From positions 124,001 through 188,000 of the forward strand of contig JACPOK010000026.1 in NCBI GenBank assembly GCA_016191525.1: a DNA stretch of 64,000 nt, written 5' to 3'. This DNA comes from Burkholderiales bacterium (GTDB lineage: Bacteria; Pseudomonadota; Gammaproteobacteria; Burkholderiales; Burkholderiaceae_C). The position numbers and the translations under genes are program-made. Of the stretch, positions 51,913 through 59,929 are shown piece after piece. The notes below the pieces were generated by a model that ran no database searches, was not told the origin of the DNA, and worked only from the letters and a program-made list of their open reading frames with translations. Numbering within the stretch: the first letter of the stretch is position 1; each line of letters opens with the position of its first letter.

Positions 51913-52302
51913 ATGGCCAGCTCCATCAGCACCGACGAGAAACACCGAGATACGCTTGCAGTTTTGCAGGAAGCCCTCGACTATCTGCGCCGCATGCCCC
52001 CCGTGCCAGTGACCGTCGAGATGTGCGGCAAGCTGCAGCGACATCTGGAGCAGCCGACGAACCGCCTGGTGGCACAGCAGCAAGACACGTGGGCCGGAGA
52101 GTCCTACCAACCCTCTGGCCTTTGCTACCTTGTTGCGCGCATGAAGGGCGACCTCCTGGAGGTCCGTATCCCTCAAGACGATGGGAAATTCCAGAAGAAT
52201 ATTGAGCAGGTTGCTCTCGAACAACTGCGGACAGGCGTAGTGATCCAACTCAAGAATCACGGCTTCGACCCGTTCGCCGCGGGCGACTCGCGCCTGCCGT
52301 GA
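51913..52302 (+). CDS. Hypothetical protein
   Basis: A 129-residue protein, ATG 51913. Helical first half (TLAVLQEALDYLRRMPPVPVTVEMCGKLQRHLEQPTN), then a short beta-like region. No clear ribosome binding site. Function unknown. Confidence 0.5.
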   Translation: MASSISTDEKHRDTLAVLQEALDYLRRMPPVPVTVEMCGKLQRHLEQPTNRLVAQQQDTWAGESYQPSGLCYLVARMKGDLLEVRIPQDDGKFQKNIEQVALEQLRTGVVIQLKNHGFDPFAAGDSRLP

Positions 52303-52312
52303 AAGCCTCAAC

Positions 52313-53086
52313 ATGCACCGTCCCCACTTAGCGACCTGGTTCACTTCGCTGGTCCAGCGGCTCCCACTACAGGCCCTTCCGAGTCGCGAACAGATCCAGT
52401 TGGCCAAAGAACTTGTCGAGCAGCCGGACGCTCCGTGGTGCTCGATCAGCCAGCGCACTGCGCATGCCGTTGTTTGGGCCCAGGGTCAGCAGCCCGCCAC
52501 CGACGCCCTCCCTGCCGAACTCGTCGCGGCACTTACATGGGACCGGTGCATCGTGAAGCCCGCGCCATTGGAGTTGATGGCGATCCAGCGGGACAACCAA
52601 CTCGCGGACAGTGCGCTCGAAGACCTGGCCCAGCTTCCTGGTCAGACGGTATACATGCTGGTCGAGCAGCCCCTGCTGGGAGACGGGGCGGCATTCATGA
52701 ATGGAGTCTGGCTCATGAAAGACGTGGACCACGAGTCGGGTGCAATCAAGCTGGTCCTGTTGTTCGACCTGTTGATTGGCGGGCGGGCGGATCGCACTAT
52801 GCTGCTACAGCTGCCGGTGGCTTCGTCGTTCGCGCTCGCCATCGAAACTGCCGCTGACGATTGGGGAACGCTGATCGCAGATGCCGCGGACCTGGCTCGC
52901 CGGAACGCCGAGCGGACCACCTTGCTCGCCATCCGGCCCGTCCTCGCCGCACTCCATGCGACTTTCGTGGCCGGCGCCGCGCGCGTCGAAGAAGCCAGGG
53001 CCATGGGTCAGCGAGACGAGTTGGATTTCATCCTGGTGGACCTGAGCGGCGCGCCGGCGCGCCCTGCAGCAGGCTTGTTCCACTGA
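52313..53086 (+). CDS. Hypothetical protein
   Basis: A 257-residue protein, ten bases after the previous stop. Contains WDRCIVKPAPLELMAIQRDNQLADSALEDLAQLPGQTVYMLVEQPLL and a Leu/Ala-rich helical C-terminal half. No family recognised. Probably co-transcribed with 51913-52302. Confidence 0.55.
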   Translation: MHRPHLATWFTSLVQRLPLQALPSREQIQLAKELVEQPDAPWCSISQRTAHAVVWAQGQQPATDALPAELVAALTWDRCIVKPAPLELMAIQRDNQLADSALEDLAQLPGQTVYMLVEQPLLGDGAAFMNGVWLMKDVDHESGAIKLVLLFDLLIGGRADRTMLLQLPVASSFALAIETAADDWGTLIADAADLARRNAERTTLLAIRPVLAALHATFVAGAARVEEARAMGQRDELDFILVDLSGAPARPAAGLFH

Positions 53087-53236
53087 CTTGCTGGCCCATT
53101 GGGCCAGCCGGTATACTGACCATCAACTGGCCCTTGCGGCTATACCGTGCGAGCGGGTCGTTCTCGCAATACCAACCACCCTTCGGGATTTCCATCCCGA
53201 TTGGGCAATGGGAATCCCTTCATCCTGGAGATTCCC
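53087..53236 (+). ncRNA. Promoter and structured leader, TGCGA-hairpin family member 3
   Basis: Possible promoter TTGCTG, 18 bp, TATACT, with the palindrome CTGGCCCATTGGGCCAG between the boxes. Then TGCGAG/CTCGCA (53148-53168) with loop CGGGTCGTT, CGGGAT/ATCCCG, and TGGGAATC pairing with GATTCCCA. The last stem includes the start codon A at 53237 and leaves CTGGAG in the loop. Confidence 0.45.
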
Positions 53237-53656
53237 ATGATCCTGAAAAACCTCTTCGTTTCTCCCGACGCCTTCAAGCTCGGCATCACGCTCAACGGCG
53301 AAGTGCTGCGCAAGAGCGAATCGGACGCGGAAGACGGAACCCTGCTGGTCACCGGCAACGCGCGGCGCGACGTCGCCCTGCGCATCAGCCAGGTGTCCGG
53401 CAAGAAACTGGTCGACATCACGACGCTGGCCAAGGAGCTGCAGGTGCAGCTGCTGGAACGCGTGAAGGCGGCCATCGAGCGCGCCAGGCTTTCGGCTGTC
53501 TTCATGTACGAGGCCTGCTGGAAGCGGGCGACGTTGCGCAGCGAACTGAAGGCCGCCCACCGGCTGGAGTCCCTGCCTGACGAACTGGAACGCCGCCACC
53601 GGCGTGTCGGTCCCCATGCGATGTACCACCTGGGTGCACGCGCTGTGCTTGCCTGA
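53237..53656 (+). CDS. Hypothetical protein
   Basis: A 139-residue basic protein, ATG 53237 behind CTGGAG. It combines a beta-rich start (KNLFVSPDAFKLGITLNGEVLRKSESDAEDG) with a helical, Arg-rich end. No family recognised. A compact GGCC/GGCC hairpin leader separates it from the next gene. Confidence 0.55.
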   Translation: MILKNLFVSPDAFKLGITLNGEVLRKSESDAEDGTLLVTGNARRDVALRISQVSGKKLVDITTLAKELQVQLLERVKAAIERARLSAVFMYEACWKRATLRSELKAAHRLESLPDELERRHRRVGPHAMYHLGARAVLA

Positions 53657-53718
53657 CAGGGCGAGCAACTTTCAAGCGAAGGCCTTCGGGCCTCCGCCAT
53701 CCCCTTCGGAGTCACAGC

Positions 53719-54012
53719 ATGCTTTTGATCCTTCTCATCCTGGGTGGAGCACTGGGCTTCTTCGTGTTGCTCGGTTACGGCCTCGGCACCATCCAGCACA
53801 AACTGACCGCTCCCCGTCCGCGGGCACTGTTGGCTTCGCCAAAGACCACGTCGCCCGCCCTCGAAATCGCTTCACCGAATGGTGAGGTGGGTGTGGGTCG
53901 AACTCTTGAACCAGGAACGTCCTCATCGGACGCCCCTACACCGCCCCCGCAGGTGCATCGTCACGAACCATCCCTCGCGGAGTCACTCGCCATGGAGCAC
54001 GTCAATTCATGA
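53719..54012 (+). CDS. Single-pass membrane protein, Pro-rich tail
   Basis: A 97-residue protein with an N-terminal membrane helix (LLILLILGGALGFFVLLGYGLG) and a Pro/Ser/Thr-rich soluble tail (SSSDAPTPPPQVHRHEPS). Overlaps the next gene by four bases. Function unknown. Confidence 0.6.
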   Translation: MLLILLILGGALGFFVLLGYGLGTIQHKLTAPRPRALLASPKTTSPALEIASPNGEVGVGRTLEPGTSSSDAPTPPPQVHRHEPSLAESLAMEHVNS

Positions 54013-54197
54013 AAAGCAAACGGATCGCGTGGATCCTGATCGCCGCCGGCATCGTGCTGATGCTGGCTGCGCTATCCATCCCGGAAGACCACGTCGCCTT
54101 GGCCGCCCTGTTCGCGGGACTTGTTGTCCTGCTTGTTGGCGTCGTCATGAACGAACGCGTCAGCTGCGGAACTGCCACTCTGGCTTGGCCCGAGTAG
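54009..54197 (+). CDS. Small two-helix membrane protein
   Basis: A 62-residue protein with helices IAWILIAAGIVLMLAALSIP and VALAALFAGLVVLLVGVVMN. Its ATG overlaps the preceding stop and a terminator follows 15 bases later. Function unknown. Confidence 0.6.
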   Translation: MKSKRIAWILIAAGIVLMLAALSIPEDHVALAALFAGLVVLLVGVVMNERVSCGTATLAWPE

Positions 54198-54212
54198 TCA
54201 TCCCTTCACGTG

Positions 54213-54242
54213 AAAAAGCCCGGCTTCGGTCGGGCTTTTTTT
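54213..54242. terminator. Bidirectional intrinsic terminator
   Basis: AAAAAGCCCG, loop GCTTCGGT, CGGGCTTTTTTT. A and T runs on both sides serve the rightward genes ending at 54197 and the leftward genes ending at 54255. Confidence 0.9.
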
Positions 54243-54254
54243 CGTTCTGGCTTT

Positions 54255-54785
54255 TCAGGAAGGCCGCGACCGATCGCGCGGCCACTCGGCCTCTGCAAAG
54301 CCGCTGCGAAGCGAGTCCAAGCGTTCCAGCAGCAGCACCGCCACGCCGGGAAACAGTTCGGCGAATGCAGCGCGCGAACTGGGTGCGTTCCTTCCGCTCA
54401 GGGAGCGGAGCGGCCGCCAGTCGATGTGAACACTGCCACCCGGGAAAATCGTCGGGTCGACGATGTCGAAGCGCCCCATGGAATCGACCTGCACCCACAC
54501 CGGCCTCCCCTGCGGACAGGCGAAGGTAGCAGCGACGCTGCCGCGCCAGTGCGACACGATCGAATCCATGGCATTGGTCGCACTCGCCCCGTCATTCCGT
54601 CCACCGTCGAGCCCCGCCAGGTCAACCACCAGAACGACAGGAACTTGATCTGAATCGGCGTTCCGGCCAACCGCAAGCAGCACGATCCCGCCCGCCGGCT
54701 CGACGGTGATGGGTCGCTCGGAGTTCAGCGACGCGTCAAACCGCGCTTCGAACATCACGGCGTCACGTGCAGACATGCTCATCAC
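54255..54785 (-). CDS. Hypothetical protein
   Basis: A 176-residue protein at the end of a leftward pair; its start overlaps the upstream gene by four bases. It contains ERPITVEPAGGIVLLAVGRNADSDQVPVVLVVDLAGLDGG and ERLDSLRSGFAEAEW. No family recognised; likely a partner of the upstream protein. Confidence 0.55.
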   Translation of the reverse strand: MMSMSARDAVMFEARFDASLNSERPITVEPAGGIVLLAVGRNADSDQVPVVLVVDLAGLDGGRNDGASATNAMDSIVSHWRGSVAATFACPQGRPVWVQVDSMGRFDIVDPTIFPGGSVHIDWRPLRSLSGRNAPSSRAAFAELFPGVAVLLLERLDSLRSGFAEAEWPRDRSRPS

Positions 54786-55825
54786 GCCGCGGCGGCCGCA
54801 GGAGCGGCAGCAGGAGGCTTCGCGGCCACGTCGGCGCCGGTGTCACCTGCTGCGTCACCGGCCGTTCCGCCAGCCGCAGCCTGTGCCACGAGCCTGCTGG
54901 TCAGATCGGCAATGTCCGCAGAAGCAGAGGGGATGGCGACCCGAACCACGTGCTCGCCGGCGGCGCCATCGGCGAAGCGCGCCTCCACCAGGTCCTCGAA
55001 TTGCTCCGCGTCTTCGCGCGTCTCTGCGAACGTCCCGTTGTCTCGCAACGTCAACAGCATGGACTCGAACTCCGCTCGATCGAGGCCGGCATCCTTTTCC
55101 GCCGTGCGATGCGCGGCGAGCGCCTGCGCGGCCTTGGCGAAATTGCCTTCGCGCAGCCGAAGCGATGCATACCAGAAGGTGGTGCCCATCGACTGGCTCG
55201 ACGATTTGGGCTCCAGCGTGAGCCACATCTTCAGGCCGGCCAGGCCGCCGAACAGCTTCTTGAGCATTTCGAGCGAAGTGCGCAGGTCCGTCACGGCATT
55301 GATCGATCCCGTTCGAAAGATGAAGTACGCGCCCTCGTGTTCCTGGCCTTCGATCTGGAGCACCAGGCGCGCCAGTGCGTCACACCGGTTCTGCTCGCCG
55401 TAGTCGCACCCGTCGGGCCCGGGGCAGGGCACTTCCGCGGTTGCACCTGTGGCGATGTCACGGCGTTTTGCCTTGCATCCGTTGCCCACGCACATCGGCC
55501 TGCCGTCGCGGTTGAACACCGCGAATTGCTCGCTCAGCGACAGCATCGGGTTGTCGAAGCCGATAACGACAGGAATGCGCCGCAGCTTCTTGTCGTTGTT
55601 GGGGAGGGGGGTGCCGTGCTGCTCACGCAACGTTGCGTCCAGTGGGTGGGTCGCCCACGTGCCGTCCGGCTCCTTGTGCTTCAGGGTGATGGAGAACTCG
55701 TCGTCGCGGCAGGGTAGCCTCTTGCCCTGGCGCGAGACGATATAGCCGGAGCGGATCACCCCGGCGATGGGAACTGTGTAGGTCAAACCCGTCAAAAGCC
55801 CGGGTACGTCGGAATTGCTGCTCAT
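54782..55825 (-). CDS. Cys-rich metal-binding protein, resembles Gp3-type directionality factors
   Basis: A 347-residue protein. The centre has a Cys cluster (MCVGNGCKAKRR...PCPGPDGCDYGEQNRCDALARL) followed by YFIFRTGSINAVTDLRTSLEMLKKLFGG. This build resembles phage Gp3-like recombination directionality factors and the so-called hydrolase or metal-binding proteins of plasmids. The tail is a long Ala/Pro-rich stretch. GGAGG precedes ATG 55825. Near the ExoVIII-like gene it suggests a recombination module. Identification is tentative. Confidence 0.5.
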   Translation of the reverse strand: MSSNSDVPGLLTGLTYTVPIAGVIRSGYIVSRQGKRLPCRDDEFSITLKHKEPDGTWATHPLDATLREQHGTPLPNNDKKLRRIPVVIGFDNPMLSLSEQFAVFNRDGRPMCVGNGCKAKRRDIATGATAEVPCPGPDGCDYGEQNRCDALARLVLQIEGQEHEGAYFIFRTGSINAVTDLRTSLEMLKKLFGGLAGLKMWLTLEPKSSSQSMGTTFWYASLRLREGNFAKAAQALAAHRTAEKDAGLDRAEFESMLLTLRDNGTFAETREDAEQFEDLVEARFADGAAGEHVVRVAIPSASADIADLTSRLVAQAAAGGTAGDAAGDTGADVAAKPPAAAPAAAAA

Positions 55826-55871
55826 TCGGTCCTCCAGATTGGTGATGCCCAGTCTGCGGGAGGCGGCTCGA

Positions 55872-55883
55872 AATTCAACTCAC
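55872..55883 (-). promoter_or_regulatory. GTGAGTTGAATT element, copy 1
   Basis: On the minus strand GTGAGTTGAATT lies 47 bp before the 55825 start. The identical element stands 41 bp before the exonuclease gene at 56817, in the same orientation to its gene. TTGAAT inside it could be a -35 box. A related ATTTCAACTCAC is at 35282-35293. Confidence 0.5.
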
Positions 55884-55893
55884 CCACCCACCC

Positions 55894-56733
55894 CTAATGC
55901 ACGATGCGCTCTTCGTCTTCAGCCTCGGAGCCGGCCAAGCGAAATGCCATTTGCATCGCGGAGAGTCGCTGCAGCAACTGCTCTACACGCCTCTCAGGGA
56001 GAGTGGAGAGATCCACGATGAATTCGGTTCGCACCGTACCGCGATGCACCGTGATCAGAACTTGATTTCGCCCGAGGAAGTCCGCGTCTACCCGCGACCC
56101 TTGGCCATGCAGCTCCAGGTACATGCGGCAAAGCCCCTCGAACCCGTTCATCAGTGCTTCGTCTGCGGCGCACGGCGCCAGCACTCGATTCCGCAAAAGC
56201 GTAGACCCCATGCACAACGCGCTCTCGACGCTCCTGCACGCAGAGCTGCTATTCCATGACTGGGGATTGGGCAAGATCAGTGCTTCGGGATCTTCTTCTT
56301 GGCGGTAGATCGCCCCGGCGATGAAACCGATGATGTGCTTGCTGCGGTGGATGCCCTCGTCGACGATCCAGTCTTCGAGCGTGAAGAAGGGGTCATTACG
56401 CTCCAGGCAGTGACCGGCCACAAGCTTGCTCGCGGTTTCGACATCAGCGCCGCCGATGCATGCACTCGCGACCCATGAGGGCGAGACCAGGCGATCCAGG
56501 ATCACCAGGCTCTGCGTGCAGTTCCGGTTGATCGAGGAGAGAAGCGCCTCGAAAATCCTGTCGAACTTCGGCAAGATGGGATCGGAGGGAAAGTGGTCCT
56601 TGGCCAACTGGGGATGCATGAGCACAGGTGCCGCGATGAGGGCGGCCTTTGCCGGCACTGGGCCGGTGACCGCAAATTCGTCAAGAGGCAATGGCTTAAA
56701 CATGTCAGGAATGTAGGCCCCGGCATGCGTCAT
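55894..56733 (-). CDS. Hypothetical protein
   Basis: A 279-residue protein, leftward, between the two GTGAGTTGAATT elements. It contains SDPILPKFDRIFEALLSSINRNCTQSLVILDRLVSPSWVASACIGG and CRMYLELHGQGSRVDADFLGRNQVLITVHRGTVRTEFIVDLSTLPE. No family recognised. It lacks a strong ribosome binding site before the apparent ATG; a later start is possible. Confidence 0.55.
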   Translation of the reverse strand: MTHAGAYIPDMFKPLPLDEFAVTGPVPAKAALIAAPVLMHPQLAKDHFPSDPILPKFDRIFEALLSSINRNCTQSLVILDRLVSPSWVASACIGGADVETASKLVAGHCLERNDPFFTLEDWIVDEGIHRSKHIIGFIAGAIYRQEEDPEALILPNPQSWNSSSACRSVESALCMGSTLLRNRVLAPCAADEALMNGFEGLCRMYLELHGQGSRVDADFLGRNQVLITVHRGTVRTEFIVDLSTLPERRVEQLLQRLSAMQMAFRLAGSEAEDEERIVH

Positions 56734-56764
56734 TGACCATGAGTGAGGAAGAACCGAGCGTGCA

Positions 56765-56776
56765 GTGAGTTGAATT
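56765..56776 (+). promoter_or_regulatory. GTGAGTTGAATT element, copy 2
   Basis: GTGAGTTGAATT, 41 bp before ATG 56817. It is followed by CCCGTGACCGTCGGG and then by GCAGGAGCTACCTGC, a hairpin that holds the ribosome binding site directly before the start codon. Confidence 0.5.
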
Positions 56777-56816
56777 CCCGTGACCGTCGGGCACCCTACG
56801 TGCAGGAGCTACCTGC

Positions 56817-57794
56817 ATGAACAACTATCTCGACATTTCCGCGCTCAGCACCCTGGTACCTGCCCTCGCTGGGGCGCCCCAAGTCGCAGCCGTGACGCCG
56901 CGCACTGCGTTGTCCGCCGTGCCCATGCCGGGCGTGGCGCCCAACTGCTACGCCCTGGACATCACGGACGACGAATACCACGGCAGTTGCCCGGGCGCTT
57001 CGTCCAGTGCGCTCAAAAAGCTGCTGCGCTCACCCGCTCACTACCAGGCGTATTTGAGCGAGACGGACGCCGACACGTCCGACCGGAAGTTCGGCCGCGC
57101 CGTCCACGCGTTGGCCCTTGAACCCGCCGTTTTCCAAGACAAGTTCGCCGTTTGGTGCGAAGGGCGGCGCGCCGGCTGGAAGTACGAGGAATTCTGTGAG
57201 CAGCATCCGGGCAAAACGATTCTGAAGGAAGAGGAACACCATCGCGCCATGGAAGCGGTGATAGCGCTGCGCAACTGCCCCGACTTCCCGATCGGCTCGT
57301 GGCTGTCTGGCCTGCCTGCGACCTCGACCCACGGTGCCGTACCTGCGGCACGGTGTGAGTTCACGATCGTTTGGATTGATGAGGAAACCGGCCTGCAGTG
57401 CAAGGCGCGCATCGACGCGCATGGCTGCGTCCCTCAGCCCCTGGCGATGGATGTGAAGACCACGGACGACGCACGCAAAGCGAGCTTCCTCCGCCAGTAC
57501 ATGAAGCTGCACTACGACTTGCAGGCCGCGCACTATCGGGCGGCTCTCAAGGCGTTCTACGGCGTGGACTTTCCCTTTCTCTTCGCCGCTGTGGAAGCAA
57601 AGGCTCCGCATGCCACCGGGATCTTCGGGATGTCCGCGGCGATGCTGGCCAACGGCGAGGAGAAGCGCCGGTTTGCAATGGCTCGTCTCGCCCGCTGCGC
57701 CGAGAGCGGGGTTTGGCCCGCCTACCAGACCGGAGGGGTCCAGACCTTGGACGTGCCATTTATGGGCCGGTTCGACGCTAGCGCGGTCCCCTGA
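56817..57794 (+). CDS. ExoVIII/RecE-like PD-(D/E)XK nuclease
   Basis: A 325-residue protein with the DUF3799/RecE C-terminal nuclease pattern: FGRAVHALALEP (His of the N-terminal helix), CKARIDAHG...LAMDVKTTDDARKASF (the D..DVK metal site), and YDLQAAHYRAAL. It probably digests one strand of linear duplex for recombination. No RecT-type annealing protein is seen nearby; the Gp3-like gene at 54782 shares its upstream element. The ribosome binding site is inside a GCAGG/CCTGC hairpin, suggesting translational control. Confidence 0.82.
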   Translation: MNNYLDISALSTLVPALAGAPQVAAVTPRTALSAVPMPGVAPNCYALDITDDEYHGSCPGASSSALKKLLRSPAHYQAYLSETDADTSDRKFGRAVHALALEPAVFQDKFAVWCEGRRAGWKYEEFCEQHPGKTILKEEEHHRAMEAVIALRNCPDFPIGSWLSGLPATSTHGAVPAARCEFTIVWIDEETGLQCKARIDAHGCVPQPLAMDVKTTDDARKASFLRQYMKLHYDLQAAHYRAALKAFYGVDFPFLFAAVEAKAPHATGIFGMSAAMLANGEEKRRFAMARLARCAESGVWPAYQTGGVQTLDVPFMGRFDASAVP

Positions 57795-57838
57795 GTCGGC
57801 GCGCGGCGCTCGTGCTCCTACTGACTTGCGCCGCGCCG

Positions 57839-57988
57839 TGCGACAGGCCGTGTACGGTTGTCGCAGCCCCGGGCGTGTGACAGAATCGAAATGCAATCAC
57901 CCGTGCTGGCGGATACCCAGCATCACCCCGGCAGCCCCTGCCGGGGCCGCTGTCGGGGGTCTTTGATCACAACCCCAAGGAAACCGAC
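57839..57988 (+). ncRNA. Structured leader, TGCGA-hairpin family member 4
   Basis: TGCGACA (57839-57845) pairs with TGTCGCA (57859-57865) around an inner CCGT/ACGG stem. Then GCTGG/CCAGC, CCCCGGCA/TGCCGGGG and GGGGT/ACCCC hairpins, then AAGGA before ATG 57989. Confidence 0.45.
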
Positions 57989-58207
57989 ATGCGTAAGGCA
58001 AAGAAGGATGCCGCCGTGCCGCCGCCGGCACCCGCGACACTCCAACCTCAACTCGAACTGAGTCCTCCGAATCCGCCGCCACCGGCGAATGCGATGGAAT
58101 CGTTCGCCATCAACTTTCTGGTCGCCGACGCCAAGGCTCCCAGCACACCCACCAGGCGGGCGCCGATCGCGTCCGGCCTGATGTTGAAACATGCGCCTGG
58201 CCGTTGA
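57989..58207 (+). CDS. Hypothetical Pro-rich small protein
   Basis: A 72-residue protein, ATG 57989 behind AAGGA. Lys-rich start, then Pro-rich (PPPAPATLQPQLELSPPNPPPPANAM), then a basic end. Overlaps the next gene by 17 bp. Function unknown. Confidence 0.5.
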   Translation: MRKAKKDAAVPPPAPATLQPQLELSPPNPPPPANAMESFAINFLVADAKAPSTPTRRAPIASGLMLKHAPGR

Positions 58208-58460
58208 CGTCGAGTCGGCGGGTGCGACCTTCGGCATCGCCGGCGCGATGCTGCTGGCGCTGGCCATCCCGCAATCCCGCTGGGCGTGGTGCCTTCTACT
58301 CGGCTCGAACCTGTGCTGGCTGGTGTTCGCTCACCGACACAAGTACCGGAAGCTGCTGCGGCAGACGCTCGTTTTCACGGCGTCCAGCCTGCTCGGAATC
58401 CTCAACAGCTTCTTGCCTGGCAATCCCGTCCAGGCCTGGCTGACGGCTCTTCTCAGCTGA
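58191..58460 (+). CDS. Small membrane protein
   Basis: An 89-residue protein with about three hydrophobic segments (ATFGIAGAMLLALAIP, WAWCLLLGSNLCWLVFA, TLVFTASSLLGILNSFLPG). It looks like small PQ-loop-type or DUF membrane proteins but is too short to assign. Function unknown. Confidence 0.55.
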   Translation: MRLAVDVESAGATFGIAGAMLLALAIPQSRWAWCLLLGSNLCWLVFAHRHKYRKLLRQTLVFTASSLLGILNSFLPGNPVQAWLTALLS

Positions 58461-58536
58461 ACTCGGCGCCTTTGTGGCGCCGCCCTTTTGAAACCCGGCA
58501 CCGTCCTCGCCCATAGGCGAGGGCGAGGCCACTTCC

Positions 58537-59076
58537 ATGGATGAATCCCCCATGTCTCCCTTGATGCACCTCATGAGCCAGTGGGCCAACCACGGCACGT
58601 ATACGCTGCGCGGGCAGCAAATCGCATTGCACGAAGCCGAGAACTCTCCCGAGATCCGTCGGCTCACCCACGCGCGGCTGCGCAGAATGGATCGCGCCTA
58701 TGGCGGCGTGATCGTCGCGTTGTTTCTGCGTGAGCACCCCTGGGTGGCCAAGTTCACCCTGTACCTCTCCGCGGGGATGGGCCACGGTCAAGTGAACGTT
58801 GCCCACCTGGCGGGCGTCGGAGGCTACGACGTCCCGGAGTCGTGTGCTGACGCGGACGGCGACATCCACCAGCGCAAGTCAGCCCAGCGCCTGGAAGAGT
58901 GGTGGGCCGACCATAGGGGCGACATGCATTCCGCAGTCGCCGAAGACGAGTTGGCCGATGCCAGTTTTGCCATCGACCGGACTGTGGTCGCGCACCTCCT
59001 GGAACAGCAGGATGTCGACGGCCTGGCCGTGATGGAGGCACTCGAGGCCGCCACGCAACGCGGTCGCAGCCAATAG
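58537..59076 (+). CDS. Hypothetical protein
   Basis: A 179-residue protein (ATG 58537; a second ATG at 58552) after a leader with GGCGCC/GGCGCC and CCTCGCC/GGCGAGG hairpins. It has a helical acidic C-terminus (RLEEWWADHRGDMHSAVAEDELADASFAIDRTVVAHLLEQQ). A terminator follows. Function unknown. Confidence 0.6.
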   Translation: MDESPMSPLMHLMSQWANHGTYTLRGQQIALHEAENSPEIRRLTHARLRRMDRAYGGVIVALFLREHPWVAKFTLYLSAGMGHGQVNVAHLAGVGGYDVPESCADADGDIHQRKSAQRLEEWWADHRGDMHSAVAEDELADASFAIDRTVVAHLLEQQDVDGLAVMEALEAATQRGRSQ

Positions 59077-59083
59077 AACGACA

Positions 59084-59119
59084 CCGACGCCCCGATGCAC
59101 TCCTGCATCGGGGCGTCGG
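59084..59119 (+). terminator. Perfect 16-bp terminator-type hairpin
   Basis: 59084-59099 pairs perfectly with 59104-59119 across CTCC (CCGACGCCCCGATGCA on the left arm), followed by CCTTTC. Long stem but short T-tract. Confidence 0.7.
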
Positions 59120-59445
59120 CCTTTCAGGTCACGTGCTTCATCGCAGGCGAATTCAGTAGGACGACACGCATCACCCGGCCTGCGAAGCTTTGCCAGAGGC
59201 AGAATTGCCCTTATCATGTGTCGCATCTCTCTCCTCGCACGAGGAAGACCTGGGTGCTGACCCGGGAAACGACCTCAGCATCGATCTTCGAACCATGTCC
59301 ATCGCCGCTTGCGTCGATGGAACGACAGTCACTCTGTCGAGGCGCCCGCGCCACATGGTGATCTCCTGCCGCATGGCACCTACTTTCCATTCCCACGAGT
59401 GGCAAGCAGGGGCCATGTGGCTCGCCTCGTGCAATGGAGATCATC
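59120..59445. other. 326-bp gap, possible weak structured leader
   Basis: No supported gene. It contains TTCAGTAG (59154-59161), as at the start of leaders L1 and L2, then CGACAC and, about 50 bases on, GTGTCG, which could pair. A CCTCG/CGAGG and a CCTGGG/CCCGGG hairpin follow. The 36-nt core of L1/L2 is absent. Confidence 0.35.
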
Positions 59446-59634
59446 ATGTTCTATGCCAACCGTCAATTGATGGCACCCGCTGGGGTCTGCACCCCGCAAA
59501 CGATGGCCGCGAAGGGCGTCCCCCTGGACGCCGCGCTGCTGTTCCACACCCGTCTGCGGCCGCTCGGGCCGCGCACCCGCATCGAGCACACCGTGTTCAA
59601 TTGCGTCAGGGCGCTCGTCGCACGATCGCCCTAG
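59446..59634 (+). CDS. Hypothetical small protein
   Basis: A 62-residue protein starting at ATG 59446, seven bases after TGGAG. Contains MFYANRQLMAPAGVCTPQTMAAKGVPLDAALLFHTRLRP. No family recognised. Confidence 0.5.
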   Translation: MFYANRQLMAPAGVCTPQTMAAKGVPLDAALLFHTRLRPLGPRTRIEHTVFNCVRALVARSP

Positions 59635-59701
59635 GCTGACCTGATCGACCCTGTCGACCAGCCCTCGCCTAGGAGCGGACGACAAGCAGCATCAGCCGGC
59701 A

Positions 59702-59899
59702 GCGGGGCCTCGTGCCCCGCAGCTCGCTTCCCACTTCCACCCCCACCAGACCGTTTTGCCATCGGATCAGCCGATCACAAAGCCGTTTGGGCGTGCGCGT
59801 TCGCACGCCACCGGTGATCCCATTCGACCTTCGGTCGGACCGCGTTGCTGAACGCGTCATCCTCAGCATTTCCAATCCCACTGCGGGGCAATCCCGCAG
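59702..59899 (+). ncRNA. Array of six hairpins upstream of parB
   Basis: GCGGGGC/GCCCCGC (59702-59720), ATCGG/CCGAT (59761-59775), GGCGTGCG/CGCACGCC (59790-59809), CGACC/GGTCG (59825-59837), CGCGTT/AACGCG (59841-59856) and CTGCGGG/CCCGCAG (59881-59899), then CAGGAG and the parB ATG. It could be a regulatory leader or, as DNA, a partition-site region; no repeated ParB-site sequence was recognised. Confidence 0.45.
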
Positions 59900-59929
59900 G
59901 GGTTGCTCCGTTCAATTCAGGAGCATTCC

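Noticed and set aside
59702-59899. Replication origin iterons
   Set aside because: The stems differ in sequence and are not direct repeats; no rep gene adjoins.
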